64,000 bases of DNA from Halorussus lipolyticus (GTDB taxonomy: Archaea > Halobacteriota > Halobacteria > Halobacteriales > Haladaptataceae). The translations under genes and the position numbers were made by a program. The notes under the pieces are model-generated. The model had not been told where the DNA came from. It searched no databases and saw only the letters and a program-made list of their open reading frames with translations. How positions within the stretch are numbered: the stretch's first letter is position 1; every line of letters starts with the position of its first letter. The stretch covers positions 38,608 to 102,607 of the forward strand of contig NZ_CP119807.1 in NCBI RefSeq assembly GCF_029338375.1, in the 5' to 3' direction. Shown here in pieces: positions 8,376-17,107 of this stretch.

Positions 8376-8693
8376 ATGACCGTGACGGCGATGCTGACTG
8401 TCGCACCGTTAGACGACGCCGAGGCCGACTTCGACGCCGAAATCGCGGCGGCCATCGACGCGCTCGAGGAGTTCGACGTGCGCTACGAGACCCACCCGAT
8501 GGAGACCACCATCGAGGCCGACGACCTCGGGGAGGTGTTCGACGCGGCGCAGGCGGCGACCGAGGCCATCGACGCGAGCAGGACGATAACCAACCTCAAA
8601 ATCGACCACTTCCGCGACGAGGACCTCGCTGTCGAGGAGAAAGTCGAGCGCGTCGAGACGCACCTCGGGCGGGACGCGGTGAGCGACCGATGA
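8376..8693 (+). CDS. MTH1187/YkoF-type thiamine-binding protein
   Basis: A 105-residue ferredoxin-fold protein of the DUF77/thiamine-binding family. It starts with strands TVTAMLTVAPL, has the YETHPMETTIEADD segment typical of these proteins, and has a helix DLGEVFDAAQAATEAI. Such proteins bind hydroxymethylpyrimidine or thiamine in the cytoplasm. Its stop overlaps the ATG of a periplasmic-type thiamine-binding lipoprotein (ATGA), so the two are translationally coupled, which supports a shared role in thiamine or precursor handling. Confidence 0.75.
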   Translation: MTVTAMLTVAPLDDAEADFDAEIAAAIDALEEFDVRYETHPMETTIEADDLGEVFDAAQAATEAIDASRTITNLKIDHFRDEDLAVEEKVERVETHLGRDAVSDR

Positions 8694-9772
8694 GCGACCG
8701 ACAGCGAGCGGTCACCCGGCGGCAGTTGCTCGGTAGCACCGCGGCCACGGCAACCGTGCTGGCGAGCGGATGCGTCGGCGGCGGGGTGCGGTCGCCGTCG
8801 CCGAACACGGTCCGAGTCGGGACCTACGGGTCGTTCGTGGACGCGCCGAGTACCAGCGCCGGGGCGTGGATAAAGGAGGAGTTCGAGAAGCGCCACGACG
8901 CCACGCTCGAATGGGTCGTGCCGGAGAATGAACTCACGGGGTTCGTCCAGCGACGCAAGGAGGGCGTTGACCTCGGTGCCGACGCCTACGTCGGCATCAC
9001 CCCCGAGGACTTGGTTCGGGCCGACAACACCCTCGAAAAGCCGCTGTTCGCCGGTTTCGACACCGGCGCGGTCGGGAACGCCGAGAACATCTCTGACGCC
9101 TACCACTTCGACCCCGAGCGACGGATTCTGCCGACCGGGGCGTCCTACGTCTGCATCGTCTACGACGAGCAGGTGGTCTCGGACCCCGCGACGTTCGACG
9201 CGCTAGCGACCGACGAGTACCGGAACTCGCTCCTGCTGGCGAACCCGCAGAGTACGACGACCGGACTTCTGTTCCTCCTCTGGACCATCAAACAACAGGG
9301 CCGGGACTCCTATCTGGACTACTGGGAGCGACTGATGGACAACGACGTTCGGGTCCTCGGGTCGTGGAGCGACGCCTACACCGCTTACTCCAACGAGGAG
9401 GCCCCGATGGTGGTCTCCTATTCGACCGACCAAGTGTACGCCGCCGAGAAGGACGTGGACATGCGCCGCCACCAAATCGGCTTCCCGAACGACCAAGGCT
9501 ACGCCTACGTCGATGGGGTCGGGAAGTTTGCCACCACCGACCGGGACGAACTGGTTCGGAAGTTCGCGTCGTTCCTCCTCGACCCCGAGGTCCAGCGCAA
9601 GACCGCGGTCAAGAACGTCGGCATCCCGACCGTCGAGAATGCCTCGCTCCCGAAGGAGTTCCGCCAGTACGCCCACGTCCCCGACGAACCGGTCCAGTTC
9701 AGTTACGACGTGCTAGCCGAACACATGGACGACTGGCGAGACGCGTGGGCGAGACGGGTCGTGGGGCAGTAG
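8690..9772 (+). CDS. Thiamine ABC transporter substrate-binding lipoprotein
   Basis: A 360-residue exported protein with a Tat signal (RRQLLGS) followed by a lipobox LASGC at about residues 22-27, so it should be lipid-anchored on the outer face of the membrane. The mature part is a type-2 periplasmic-binding fold like TbpA/ThiB, with TVRVGTYGSFV at the start and LFAGFDTG, PTGASYVCIVYD and ANPQSTTTG further on. The start overlaps the preceding thiamine-binding gene by four bases. No permease or ATPase gene follows, so the transport partners must be encoded elsewhere or are shared. The aligned function is inferred from family resemblance. Confidence 0.82.
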   Translation: MSDRQRAVTRRQLLGSTAATATVLASGCVGGGVRSPSPNTVRVGTYGSFVDAPSTSAGAWIKEEFEKRHDATLEWVVPENELTGFVQRRKEGVDLGADAYVGITPEDLVRADNTLEKPLFAGFDTGAVGNAENISDAYHFDPERRILPTGASYVCIVYDEQVVSDPATFDALATDEYRNSLLLANPQSTTTGLLFLLWTIKQQGRDSYLDYWERLMDNDVRVLGSWSDAYTAYSNEEAPMVVSYSTDQVYAAEKDVDMRRHQIGFPNDQGYAYVDGVGKFATTDRDELVRKFASFLLDPEVQRKTAVKNVGIPTVENASLPKEFRQYAHVPDEPVQFSYDVLAEHMDDWRDAWARRVVGQ

Positions 9773-9790
9773 AGACAACTACACCTTTGT

Positions 9791-9807
9791 TTAAGAAATA
9801 TTCTTAA
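9791..9807. promoter_or_regulatory. Perfect AT-rich palindrome
   Basis: TTAAGAA, a three-base centre ATA, then TTCTTAA form a perfect inverted repeat. It lies 19 bases after the lipoprotein stop in the 269-base gap before the convergent regulator gene. It could be a terminator stem or a regulator-binding site. Nothing else is visible in this gap. Confidence 0.4.
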
Positions 9808-10041
9808 TTGCCTGCTGGATTCGGGACGACGGAGACGCGCCCTCAACGCTCGACATCGACGGGAGACGGCGATTGAATCCACTCGCCGTCGCTCTCGTCG
9901 GGGTAGAGTAATTCAGTAGACGAACTTAGTAACTCACTTCATCGAAAATCAGCTACCAGTAAAATCCAGAACTCAACGAACGTCGGAGCCGAATAGGTGC
10001 AACAAGAAGCTACCGAATCTACCACCTTCCAGCAGGGTCAA

Positions 10042-10875
10042 CTAATCCACCTTGATTTCGTCTTCGAGATCGAACTCAAACCGGAGCCGCTTGTCTCCTG
10101 GAAACACTACTACAACCTCGTTCGATTCGTCCAGTTCGGCATTCCATTCAGAAATATCTGAAAGTAATTCCCACGTCGGCGTCGTAGTTACGTTTATGCT
10201 GTCATCCCAGTAGCTGGAAACGACTTCGGGATGGTGCAAAAGTACAACCTCTAATGGGGCAGAAAGGGTCGTCCGACACTGTTGGCACTCGAAGACGACG
10301 AGTACCGTTGCTGGGTCGACATCTTCCCCTGTAATGAATTCCAATTTCATACACCCTCCACAACGTTGACAGACCCCATCTAGCGCCGAATGTAACTCCG
10401 CACGCATCTTCCGGTCGGCTGCTTCCATCGCTTCTAACGGACTGCGGTTCGCTACATGACCCGGCCGCAGATCGTACCGTAGAATGCTATTGTCGCACGA
10501 ATTACATTCTATCGTTGCGAGTTGGCCATCGTAAGTCGCCTTTGCTGACGTGGCACGACAGTACGGACAGTGGGTCTCAACCGCTATCGGGTCGAATTCC
10601 GGCTGTAGCGTGTATTCGCCAGCTTTGATTGATTGAACGACCCGTCGTCCCGCGTCGGAAATGGCGTATCCCGTTTCCTCACTCTGGATATACTGATCGG
10701 TGAGTTCGTTCAGGTGGTAAGAGAACTGTGAGGTATTTGTGGCATCGACTTCGTCGTACAGTTCGGTGAAAGAGAGGGACTCCTGCTGGGGAACGTCAGC
10801 AAGCGTTTCTAATATTCGTAGCCGGAGACCACTTGCCAATACGGCGAAGGCAGATTCCACATCACTACGATCCAT
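10042..10875 (-). CDS. Winged-helix (ArsR-like) regulator with zinc ribbons
   Basis: A protein of about 277 residues. The N-terminal 70 residues form an ArsR-like winged helix (ASGLRLRILETLADV, then FTELYDEVDATNTSQFSYHL). The C-terminal part holds two zinc-ribbon-like pairs: CPYC with CNSC, and CQRCGGC with CQQC. This is a common haloarchaeal regulator architecture. The first in-frame start is a TTG. I prefer the ATG at 10875 because an AT-rich box (TTATTTCAA) lies about 30 bases upstream on the minus strand. It is divergent from the CPBP protease/ABC exporter genes and may regulate them. Confidence 0.72.
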   Translation of the reverse strand: MDRSDVESAFAVLASGLRLRILETLADVPQQESLSFTELYDEVDATNTSQFSYHLNELTDQYIQSEETGYAISDAGRRVVQSIKAGEYTLQPEFDPIAVETHCPYCRATSAKATYDGQLATIECNSCDNSILRYDLRPGHVANRSPLEAMEAADRKMRAELHSALDGVCQRCGGCMKLEFITGEDVDPATVLVVFECQQCRTTLSAPLEVVLLHHPEVVSSYWDDSINVTTTPTWELLSDISEWNAELDESNEVVVVFPGDKRLRFEFDLEDEIKVD

Positions 10876-11044
10876 GGATACTAGTGATGCCGACAATTGA
10901 AATAAGGAACGTCTTTCGAGCCGTATCTAGGATTGAGAGATGAACAACCGGTTTTCCCGACCGTTTTTGAAGCAACATCTGTCATTTTCCTATCTAAAAA
11001 GCAGAACCGTGGTTCAACTGATAATATGTTTGAGAATCAACACG

Positions 11045-11050
11045 TTTATT
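11045..11050 (+). promoter_or_regulatory. TATA box of the CPBP protease gene
   Basis: TTTATT is centred about 28 bases upstream of the ATG at 11075. This supports a leaderless start there and argues against the much longer open frame beginning at 10940. Confidence 0.5.
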
Positions 11051-11074
11051 CTGGTGGTGAGAATATCTTCCTCT

Positions 11075-11950
11075 ATGACGAACAGACGGATTCCTTGGAT
11101 TGACAACCACCCAGTTGCTGCATTCTTCGTGGGTGCATTTGCCTTCACATGGATAATCTCGGCTCCAGCAGCGTTCATGGAAGAGAGTTGGACTCCATGG
11201 ATTCTCATATACATCGGTAGTTTCGGACCGCTGGTGAGCGCGGCTGTGGTCACATGGCTACGTGGCGACGATGTAAGAGCCTGGGCCCGTCAGATCGTTC
11301 GGTGGCGGGTTGGGTGGCTCTGGTGGGTCGCCGCCTTCGGAATACCGATCGTTATCGTGGGAGTCACCACGGTGGTTCTCTGGGCCATCGGAGGTCCGGT
11401 TGATCTCGACCAACCCCTCCAATCTCCCGTGCTGATTGCCATCGTCTTCGTGTTCGGCTTCACGGTTAGCGGCGGATTGAACGAAGAGCCAGGATGGCGT
11501 GGGTTCGCGCAACCCTATCTGAACGACCGGTATGATGCGCTCACGACGAGTCTCATCATCGGCGTCGGCTGGGCCCTCTGGCACCTCCCGTATTTCCTCA
11601 TCCCTATCGCCCCTCACTCCGGATTCACGGTTGTCAACCAGATCGGCTGGTTCTTCAGTATCCTCTTGTTGTCGGTCCTCCTCGCGTGGGCCTACAATAA
11701 TACGGGTAGCGTACTGGTCGTGATGGTCCTTCACGCTATGGTGAACACCGCAGATATACTCCTCCCGCTGGCCCCAGACCAACTCCTCATCGATGATGTT
11801 CTTCAGGAAACTGCTATTGCAACGGTCACAATCACACAGCTAGCGGTCACCCTACTCGTCGTCCTCGGTATCGTCGCCTATTATGGTCGGAAATCACTTG
11901 CCCGCGGGGAGATACCGGGTGTGACCTACCTCAGAGGAGGCAACCGATGA
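11075..11950 (+). CDS. CPBP-family intramembrane metalloprotease
   Basis: A protein of about 291 residues with 7-8 membrane helices. It shows the CAAX-protease/Abi (CPBP) motifs: EE-x(3)-R in NEEPGWRG near residue 134, then WALWHLPYF and VLHAMVN, which provide the metal-binding His residues. Family members cleave prenylated or other membrane-embedded proteins and some protect against bacteriocins. Here the gene is followed by an ABC-2 ATPase and permease, an arrangement often seen in peptide export or self-immunity. That role is inferred. Confidence 0.83.
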   Translation: MTNRRIPWIDNHPVAAFFVGAFAFTWIISAPAAFMEESWTPWILIYIGSFGPLVSAAVVTWLRGDDVRAWARQIVRWRVGWLWWVAAFGIPIVIVGVTTVVLWAIGGPVDLDQPLQSPVLIAIVFVFGFTVSGGLNEEPGWRGFAQPYLNDRYDALTTSLIIGVGWALWHLPYFLIPIAPHSGFTVVNQIGWFFSILLLSVLLAWAYNNTGSVLVVMVLHAMVNTADILLPLAPDQLLIDDVLQETAIATVTITQLAVTLLVVLGIVAYYGRKSLARGEIPGVTYLRGGNR

Positions 11951-12008
11951 TTTCGAACACCTCCGAGTGGGGACATGACCGAAAGTGCCAAATAGAGGGG
12001 AGGTAACC

Positions 12009-12947
12009 GTGGTTGCAATCGAAATTGACGGTCTCACAAAACGGTTCGGTGATGTTGTCGCCGTCGATGACCTCGACCTCCGTATCGAGGAGGGAGAAAT
12101 CTTCGGGTTTCTCGGACCGAATGGTGCCGGAAAATCGACGACGATCGATGTGATTATGGATTACGTCCGTCCGTCTGCCGGCAGTGTAACTGTCCTCGGA
12201 TACGACGCCCAGACTGAGACGCGGGAAATCCACGAGCGGGTCGGTATTCTTCCGGACGGATACGGGCTCTACGACCGCCTCACCGGCCGCAAACATCTTG
12301 AGTACGCAATTGCGTTGAAAGGGTCCGACGACACTGTTGCCGAACTCCTCAATCGAGTTGGCCTTGATGCTGTAGTTGCTGACCGGGTCGTTGGAGGCTA
12401 CTCGAAGGGAATGATGCAACGGTTGGCTCTCGCGATTGCACTCGTTGGTGACCCCGAGCTGTTGATTCTCGACGAGCCGTCGTCGGGGCTCGATCCCAAC
12501 GGCGTTCGCCTCGTCCGTGACATCGCTCGAGACCACGCTGACCGGGGCAAGACCGTCTTCTTCTCTAGTCACATCCTCAGTCAGGTCGAAGCCGTATGTG
12601 ACCGCGTCGCGATACTCAATCGTGGCCGGCTCGTCGCCATCGACTCCATAGACGGACTTCGCGACGCGCTCGGAACGGAATCGACAGTAACGCTCACAGT
12701 CGATGCCGTCCCGGATCGGCTGACCCTCGAGGAGATAACCGGTGTCTCCGACGTCGTAGTCGATGGCCGAACGATTCGGGTGAGCGTTGGCGAGGTCACA
12801 GCGAAAGTCGGCGTTATCGACCGCATACGCGACGATGGCGCGGCAATTCTCGATGTGGCAATCGAGGAATCGTCGTTAGAAGACCTTTTCAGCGCCTACA
12901 CTGGCGATGCACCCTCGAAGATTGATGCGTCGGAGGTGGAGCGATGA
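12009..12947 (+). CDS. ABC-2 type transporter ATPase
   Basis: A protein of about 312 residues with all ABC ATPase signatures: Walker A GPNGAGKST near residue 37, signature GGYSKGMMQRL, Walker B LLILDEPSSGLDP, and the H-loop in FFSSHIL. The C-terminal 90 residues are the usual extension of CcmA/NatA-like drug or peptide exporters. A GTG at 12009 is preceded by GGAGGT four bases away. An upstream GTG at 11985 is also possible. The 3' end overlaps the permease ATG by four bases, so the pair is coupled. Confidence 0.9.
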   Translation: MVAIEIDGLTKRFGDVVAVDDLDLRIEEGEIFGFLGPNGAGKSTTIDVIMDYVRPSAGSVTVLGYDAQTETREIHERVGILPDGYGLYDRLTGRKHLEYAIALKGSDDTVAELLNRVGLDAVVADRVVGGYSKGMMQRLALAIALVGDPELLILDEPSSGLDPNGVRLVRDIARDHADRGKTVFFSSHILSQVEAVCDRVAILNRGRLVAIDSIDGLRDALGTESTVTLTVDAVPDRLTLEEITGVSDVVVDGRTIRVSVGEVTAKVGVIDRIRDDGAAILDVAIEESSLEDLFSAYTGDAPSKIDASEVER

Positions 12948-13783
12948 CGGTCGCTACCATCTGGCTGACGGTCGCTCGGAAGGAATTTGCCGACGCGCTC
13001 CGGTCACGAATGATCTGGGGAATCGTCGTCATTATCGCCGTGATGACGTCACTGTCCGCAGGTATCTCATTCCTCATTCCTGATGTCGAAGGTGGTGCCG
13101 AGATGGCTATCGGCGGTGCATCGCAGTTCGCTGGACTTCTCGTCCCGATCATGGCCCTGATGGCCGCCTATCTTGCAATTGCCGGTGAACGGGAGTCTGG
13201 GAGCCTGAAGGTGGTTCTCGGGCTTCCGCCATCACGGGGCGAAGTACTCCTCGGGAAATTTCTCGGACGGAGTGGTGCTGTCGCTATTGGATTAGCGCTG
13301 GGATTCGTGGTATCAGGCGTGGTTACGACGGCCGTCTACGGCGGACTACCGGTGGGTGTCTTCATCGGGACGACCGTCTTGACGGTTCTTCTCGGCGTTT
13401 CATTCGTCGGCATCGCCATCGGGATTTCGGCCGTAACGGCGACGCGAGCGCGGGCGATGACCCTGGCGATCACTGCATATCTGGGGCTGACTCTCCTCTG
13501 GGATTTGGCCCCGAACGCGGTTCACCTGCTGGTCACTGGCGAGATGCCTGGAAGCGTCGTGCCAGCCTGGTTCTTGCTCTTGCAGGGTCTCAGTCCGACT
13601 GGAGCGTACAATGCGCTTGTCCAGCGGCTGTTGCTCAGTGGCGGAACGGCCGTCGAAACGAGAATCGGTGGCCCAGCGCCCAGCTACCTTGATCCAGCAG
13701 TGTTCTTGACTCTCCTCTTGATCTGGGCTATTGTCCCGCTCCTCGTCGGGTATCTCAGGTTCCGCCGGGCCGATCTGAGCTAA
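12944..13783 (+). CDS. ABC-2 type permease
   Basis: A 279-residue membrane protein with six helices and the NosY-like layout. A basic amphipathic start (VARKEFADALRSRMIW) leads into helix 1, and the cytoplasmic loop GERESGSLKVVLGLPPSR after helix 2 is typical. It ends with a basic tail (YLRFRRADLS). It pairs with the preceding ATPase through an ATGA overlap. The substrate is unknown. The CPBP protease upstream suggests peptide or lipid-linked cargo. Confidence 0.87.
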   Translation: MTVATIWLTVARKEFADALRSRMIWGIVVIIAVMTSLSAGISFLIPDVEGGAEMAIGGASQFAGLLVPIMALMAAYLAIAGERESGSLKVVLGLPPSRGEVLLGKFLGRSGAVAIGLALGFVVSGVVTTAVYGGLPVGVFIGTTVLTVLLGVSFVGIAIGISAVTATRARAMTLAITAYLGLTLLWDLAPNAVHLLVTGEMPGSVVPAWFLLLQGLSPTGAYNALVQRLLLSGGTAVETRIGGPAPSYLDPAVFLTLLLIWAIVPLLVGYLRFRRADLS

Positions 13784-14134
13784 CCGAACCGTCCGACTGA
13801 AGGTCACTAGACCCCGCCCTTCTTATCCGGCGACCTGTGCTATCGTGACCACGATAGCGACGATTTTTCTCTATCCCACGCGTAGCCACAACCTCGTTCG
13901 AGAAATAAGGGAGGGTACTAGAGGGTGAGCCACGTCGGCGGTACTCTCAAGCGTTCTTGAGGACTTAGACGACCGAATCGAAGCGTTCTGGGAGTGAATA
14001 TCAACAGTCGGCTTCTCTTCTCGTGGGGGTTCAGAACAGCTACTCAGTCAGTAAATCCATGACGGAGTGACCGCGTGAGTTTTTCACCCCCTAAGGGGTT
14101 CGGGGGAACTCGAAGTAGTCCCTCGAATCGAACC
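13784..14134. other. 351-base gap with possible transposase remnant
   Basis: No complete gene is seen. At 13939-13998 a plus-strand segment reads SSVLEDLDDRIEAFWE before a stop, resembling a conserved stretch of haloarchaeal ISH transposases, so an old IS remnant is possible. A C/G-rich inverted stretch (CCCCCTAAGGGG-like) lies near 14090. Confidence 0.3.
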
Positions 14135-14536
14135 ATGAGTGGAACAACCGACTCACAATCACTCGAACAGACACCGCCACGAGAGAAACAGGATGTCGTC
14201 TACGTCGGCTACCGGCGGCGCGGACGCGCTGTTGTGGAAAAACAATCTGGGCAAGAGCAGGTGACGCCACAGCAGAGTCTCGAACTGGCGAACCACAGTC
14301 CCTCGGGCTTCAGCTGGGGATATAGTGGAAGTGGCCCGGCGCAACTCGCACTTGCACTCCTGCTGGATTACACCGGCGACGAGGACATTGCGCTAGCCAA
14401 CTACACCGCATTCAAAAACCGGGTCGTGAGCCAGTTAGATTACTCTCGTCCTGAAGGGTGCTGACGACTCACCGGCACCGACATCGAAAACGCCCTTCGT
14501 GAACTGGCCAACCAAGCCGTCGCACCGTCCAACTGA
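14135..14536 (+). pseudogene. Small DUF6166-like protein with in-frame stop
   Basis: The ATG at 14135 opens a 109-codon frame with VVYVGYRRRGRAVVEK, NHSPSGFSWGYSGSGPAQLA and LLLDYTGDEDIALANY. This is the pattern of small haloarchaeal proteins usually annotated DUF6166. TGA occurs at 14462-14464. The same frame then continues as RLTGTDIENALREL to a second TGA at 14534-14536, in the style expected of the missing C-terminus. The gene therefore looks interrupted by a nonsense codon or a small in-frame insertion. A truncated product is still possible. Its role is unknown. Confidence 0.5.
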
Positions 14537-14549
14537 ACACCAACAATAT

Positions 14550-14669
14550 TCCGGGATATTTTCCGGTGTTGTACCGGACTCCTTGCACGACGAGTGCGTA
14601 AAGAAGTCGATGTATAAATCGACAGCCAGGGACAGTTGGCGAATAAAACTGGATTTCCCAGTCTTGCAT
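14550..14669 (-). pseudogene. Truncated copy of immunity gene A
   Basis: The first 40 residues (MQDWEIQFYSPTVPGCRF, then HRLLYALVVQGVRYNTGKYPG) match the start of the intact gene at 16406-17098 with only conservative changes. The similarity ends abruptly at KYPG. The remainder of the gene is missing and the DUF6166-like remnant lies next to it. It is a decayed duplicate. Confidence 0.75.
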
Positions 14670-14678
14670 ATTTATCGA

Positions 14679-14788
14679 TTACGTTCCAGACCGATAAACA
14701 TCGTAGTTGATGTCGTTCGTACTCATATACTGCTTCAATTCAGCAGACGGTTTCGATCTAAACCTTATTGTTTTAATATTATTTTGTA
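14679..14788 (-). pseudogene. Decayed copy of the toxin A tip
   Basis: On the minus strand the segment starts YKIILK, breaks frame, and continues with LKQYMSTNDINYDVYRSG then TAA. The intact toxin ends DYKIVLKR...LKQYLETNNIDYEVYISGG. The spacing between this stop and the following immunity start (12 bases) is conserved with the intact pair, and the intervening bases are nearly identical. The remnant begins immediately after the stop codon of the preceding immunity gene B, marking a recombination joint. Confidence 0.72.
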
Positions 14789-15295
14789 CTATTGGTACTC
14801 TGATTTCACATCATTTATCCATTGCTGTAGGTTTTTGAACCATTCTGCTGTCTCAATGTCGGGATTTACGTCAAGTGCGTCGTCTCGCCATTCTTCAGTA
14901 ACACGGATGATTTCAGATATTACATCATCTTTTGTTATTACAAAGGGATCAAAGTGACGTTCCCTCTGATCTTCGACAGCGTTCGGGCTAAAACACTTAG
15001 TAAGAGTAACCGTACCTTCCTCATGCGGTTCGATAACGAGATACGTTCCACTATCGAGTAGCTCAACGTCTCCGCTGAAACCTGCCAAAGTGTTCTCTGC
15101 TGCTTTCAACAAGTCAACCAGCGTTAATCCCATCATGATACTTTCAACATAATGGTCCTCACTACCAATGAGGTACTCTTCATTGACCCGAATTTTGATC
15201 CAACCGTCTGGCATCTTGCCATCCGCAATGAGTTCCTCAAATTCGGGATCGTACTTCAGTTGTATTTGAAACTTGTTATCTATATTGGAGACCAT
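14789..15295 (-). CDS. Putative immunity protein B
   Basis: A 168-residue acidic soluble protein with no recognised family. It starts MVSNIDNKFQIQLKYD and ends in an amphipathic helix (WFKNLQQWINDVKSEYQ). It lies 15 bases downstream of the orphan toxin tip B on the same strand, the usual place for an immunity gene in polymorphic-toxin cassettes. Codon use is visibly AT-richer than in the surrounding chromosome, which fits horizontal spread. Its function is inferred from context only. Confidence 0.55.
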   Translation of the reverse strand: MVSNIDNKFQIQLKYDPEFEELIADGKMPDGWIKIRVNEEYLIGSEDHYVESIMMGLTLVDLLKAAENTLAGFSGDVELLDSGTYLVIEPHEEGTVTLTKCFSPNAVEDQRERHFDPFVITKDDVISEIIRVTEEWRDDALDVNPDIETAEWFKNLQQWINDVKSEYQ

Positions 15296-15310
15296 TCTTT
15301 CGATTCCTCT

Positions 15311-16303
15311 TTAATCGCTCTCTAGTTCGTCTTTCCATTTACCGACTTCTTGAATCCACTTGTGAACGGCGTCCCCCTCTATCGGGTATACTTGCCGGAT
15401 ACGACCATTTCGAGTGACAACTCGAATTGTACTTACACCAGTCTTAGACTCAAGTTTAGGACCAAGGTCGTAGGTTATCCGGTCCTGCCGATCTGTATCT
15501 GAGTTTTTCACGGCTTGGTATGCCATCCTCTTAATATCCTTCTTCTTCATCTCGTTAGCAGGCTCTAAGTTTCGACCTTTTATTTCCTGTCCCATCGGGA
15601 AGAAGTCCGTAGCCCCCTTTTCAGGGTCATCCATTTGCTCGCCGTGAATATGCCTACCTTTGATATACACCCAACCACTATCCTTTATAGTATCGTCCGG
15701 GTCGTACCGACCTTGAAGTAGAGGTCGCACGTCTCCATCAGTATCTTTGACAACAACGTGGACATCATCTTAGTCAGTTTTATCCGTGATTTCGAGTAGC
15801 TCGTTGATGGTGATATCGTCTCCAGAAAGGTATTCTTTGTTATCATTATCCAACAGCTTTGACGCTCGCCGAAGGTCGTCCCCGTCGATATCGCCATTCT
15901 TGTAGGCTTGAACAAGTGGGGTGACATCCTCCCCGTCGCGTTCGATTTTATTCAGTCGTCTGGCAGTTTTAGAGTCGATATCGTCAAGGTCAGCGAGCAG
16001 CTCAACATAGTTTTGGCCACCGTCAGCGACCTTCTTTGGACTGTCGCTACGTACGAGAACTTGGCCAAGCTTTTCCTGAACCTTTTCGTTGTACTCGTTG
16101 AACTTCGAGCGTACATTCGTGACCTCGCCGAGGACACTCGTCAGATTCAGCCGGCGGAGTGAGGCAGAACGAGGAAATCTATTGAAATCCGTTGAGTTGT
16201 TATAAATTCCAACAACAGTGCGGCCGACTGGGAACTCCTTCGAAATTGCAGAACGACAGTCCGGCGATGCACACCGCTCAGATGGGGTACGGTGATAGAG
16301 CAA
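15311..16303 (-). pseudogene. Orphan toxin tip B (BECR-like), interrupted by in-frame TAA
   Basis: Two open segments, 15770-16303 and 15311-15730, lie in the same frame and are separated only by a TAA at 15770-15772. The first (about 177 residues from a TTG) has a helical linker (RSKFNEYNEKVQEKLGQVL). After the stop the frame continues DDVHVVVKDTDGDVRPL into KGRHIHGEQ, TDFFPMGQEI and, near the end, VVTRNGRIRQVYPI. The H-I-x-G, F-F-P and V-Y-P-I pattern resembles C-terminal RNase toxins of the BECR/colicin type. It has no export or stalk region, so it is an orphan cassette. A GTG at 15730 could still express the tip alone. The family call is tentative. Confidence 0.55.
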
Positions 16304-16405
16304 CCACTACATTGTTGATCTTCCACGAGGCACTAACTACGACCATTGAATCTGACGGAGTATTGACGATACGATTATATAGTGAGGGAATAGTTGAGAT
16401 GATAT

Positions 16406-17098
16406 TTAGTCTTTTAGACCGAGATACTCGTTTAGTTCTTGAGTTCGGCCACCGTCTTGGAGTGGGCCTGAAGTGGCAACGAGCATCACTCCTTCGTCAG
16501 CAAACTCAACGGTGCGTTCAGTCGGTGCAGAGAGTATTTTACGACGACCAATCTCGTCAACGAGGTCGGCCGATAAGAACGTGACTCGCCGTAGCCGTTC
16601 TTGAAGGAACGCTTCGGTTGTTGTCGGCAACCAATCGTCGTATTCGCCTCTAAATGACCCGTAAGGGAGATTGACGCGCTGGAACACACCCGCGCAAAGA
16701 TCAACAAACGACTGGAATCGGTCCTCTGTTTGGACCTCATCTCCGACAACGGACAACCGAACCCGGCATCCTGACTCGTTCGTGGGAACAAGACTGAAGG
16801 CGAAATGAATGGCTTCTTGACTGTTAGTGTATGCAAGGTTGATTCTCATCTCGGTCGTTGCTACGTCGAAGTCGGAGTAAAGGTCCACTATTTCGGCGAG
16901 TCGCTCAGTACATTCTCGTTCGCTTGAGGCTTCCTGAGCAATCTCCTCGTTGGGGTTAATAGGAACTATTCTGTACTGCCCCGGATATTTGCCCGTATTA
17001 TATTTGACTCCTTGGACAACGAGAGCGTACAGAAGTCTGTGGACGAACCGACAGTCGGGTACGGTTGGCCGATGAAACTGGATATCCCAGTCTTGCAT
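16406..17098 (-). CDS. Putative immunity protein A
   Basis: A 230-residue soluble protein starting MQDWDIQFHRPTVPDCRF, with no known family visible. It begins 10 bases after the stop of the large surface toxin, the standard position of an immunity gene, and a truncated copy of the same gene accompanies the decayed toxin tip at 14679-14788. That repeated pairing is the best evidence for an immunity role. Composition is AT-richer than neighbouring genes. It would act in the cytoplasm of the producer to neutralise the nuclease tip. Confidence 0.6.
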   Translation of the reverse strand: MQDWDIQFHRPTVPDCRFVHRLLYALVVQGVKYNTGKYPGQYRIVPINPNEEIAQEASSERECTERLAEIVDLYSDFDVATTEMRINLAYTNSQEAIHFAFSLVPTNESGCRVRLSVVGDEVQTEDRFQSFVDLCAGVFQRVNLPYGSFRGEYDDWLPTTTEAFLQERLRRVTFLSADLVDEIGRRKILSAPTERTVEFADEGVMLVATSGPLQDGGRTQELNEYLGLKD

Positions 17099-17107
17099 AT
17101 TTATCGA

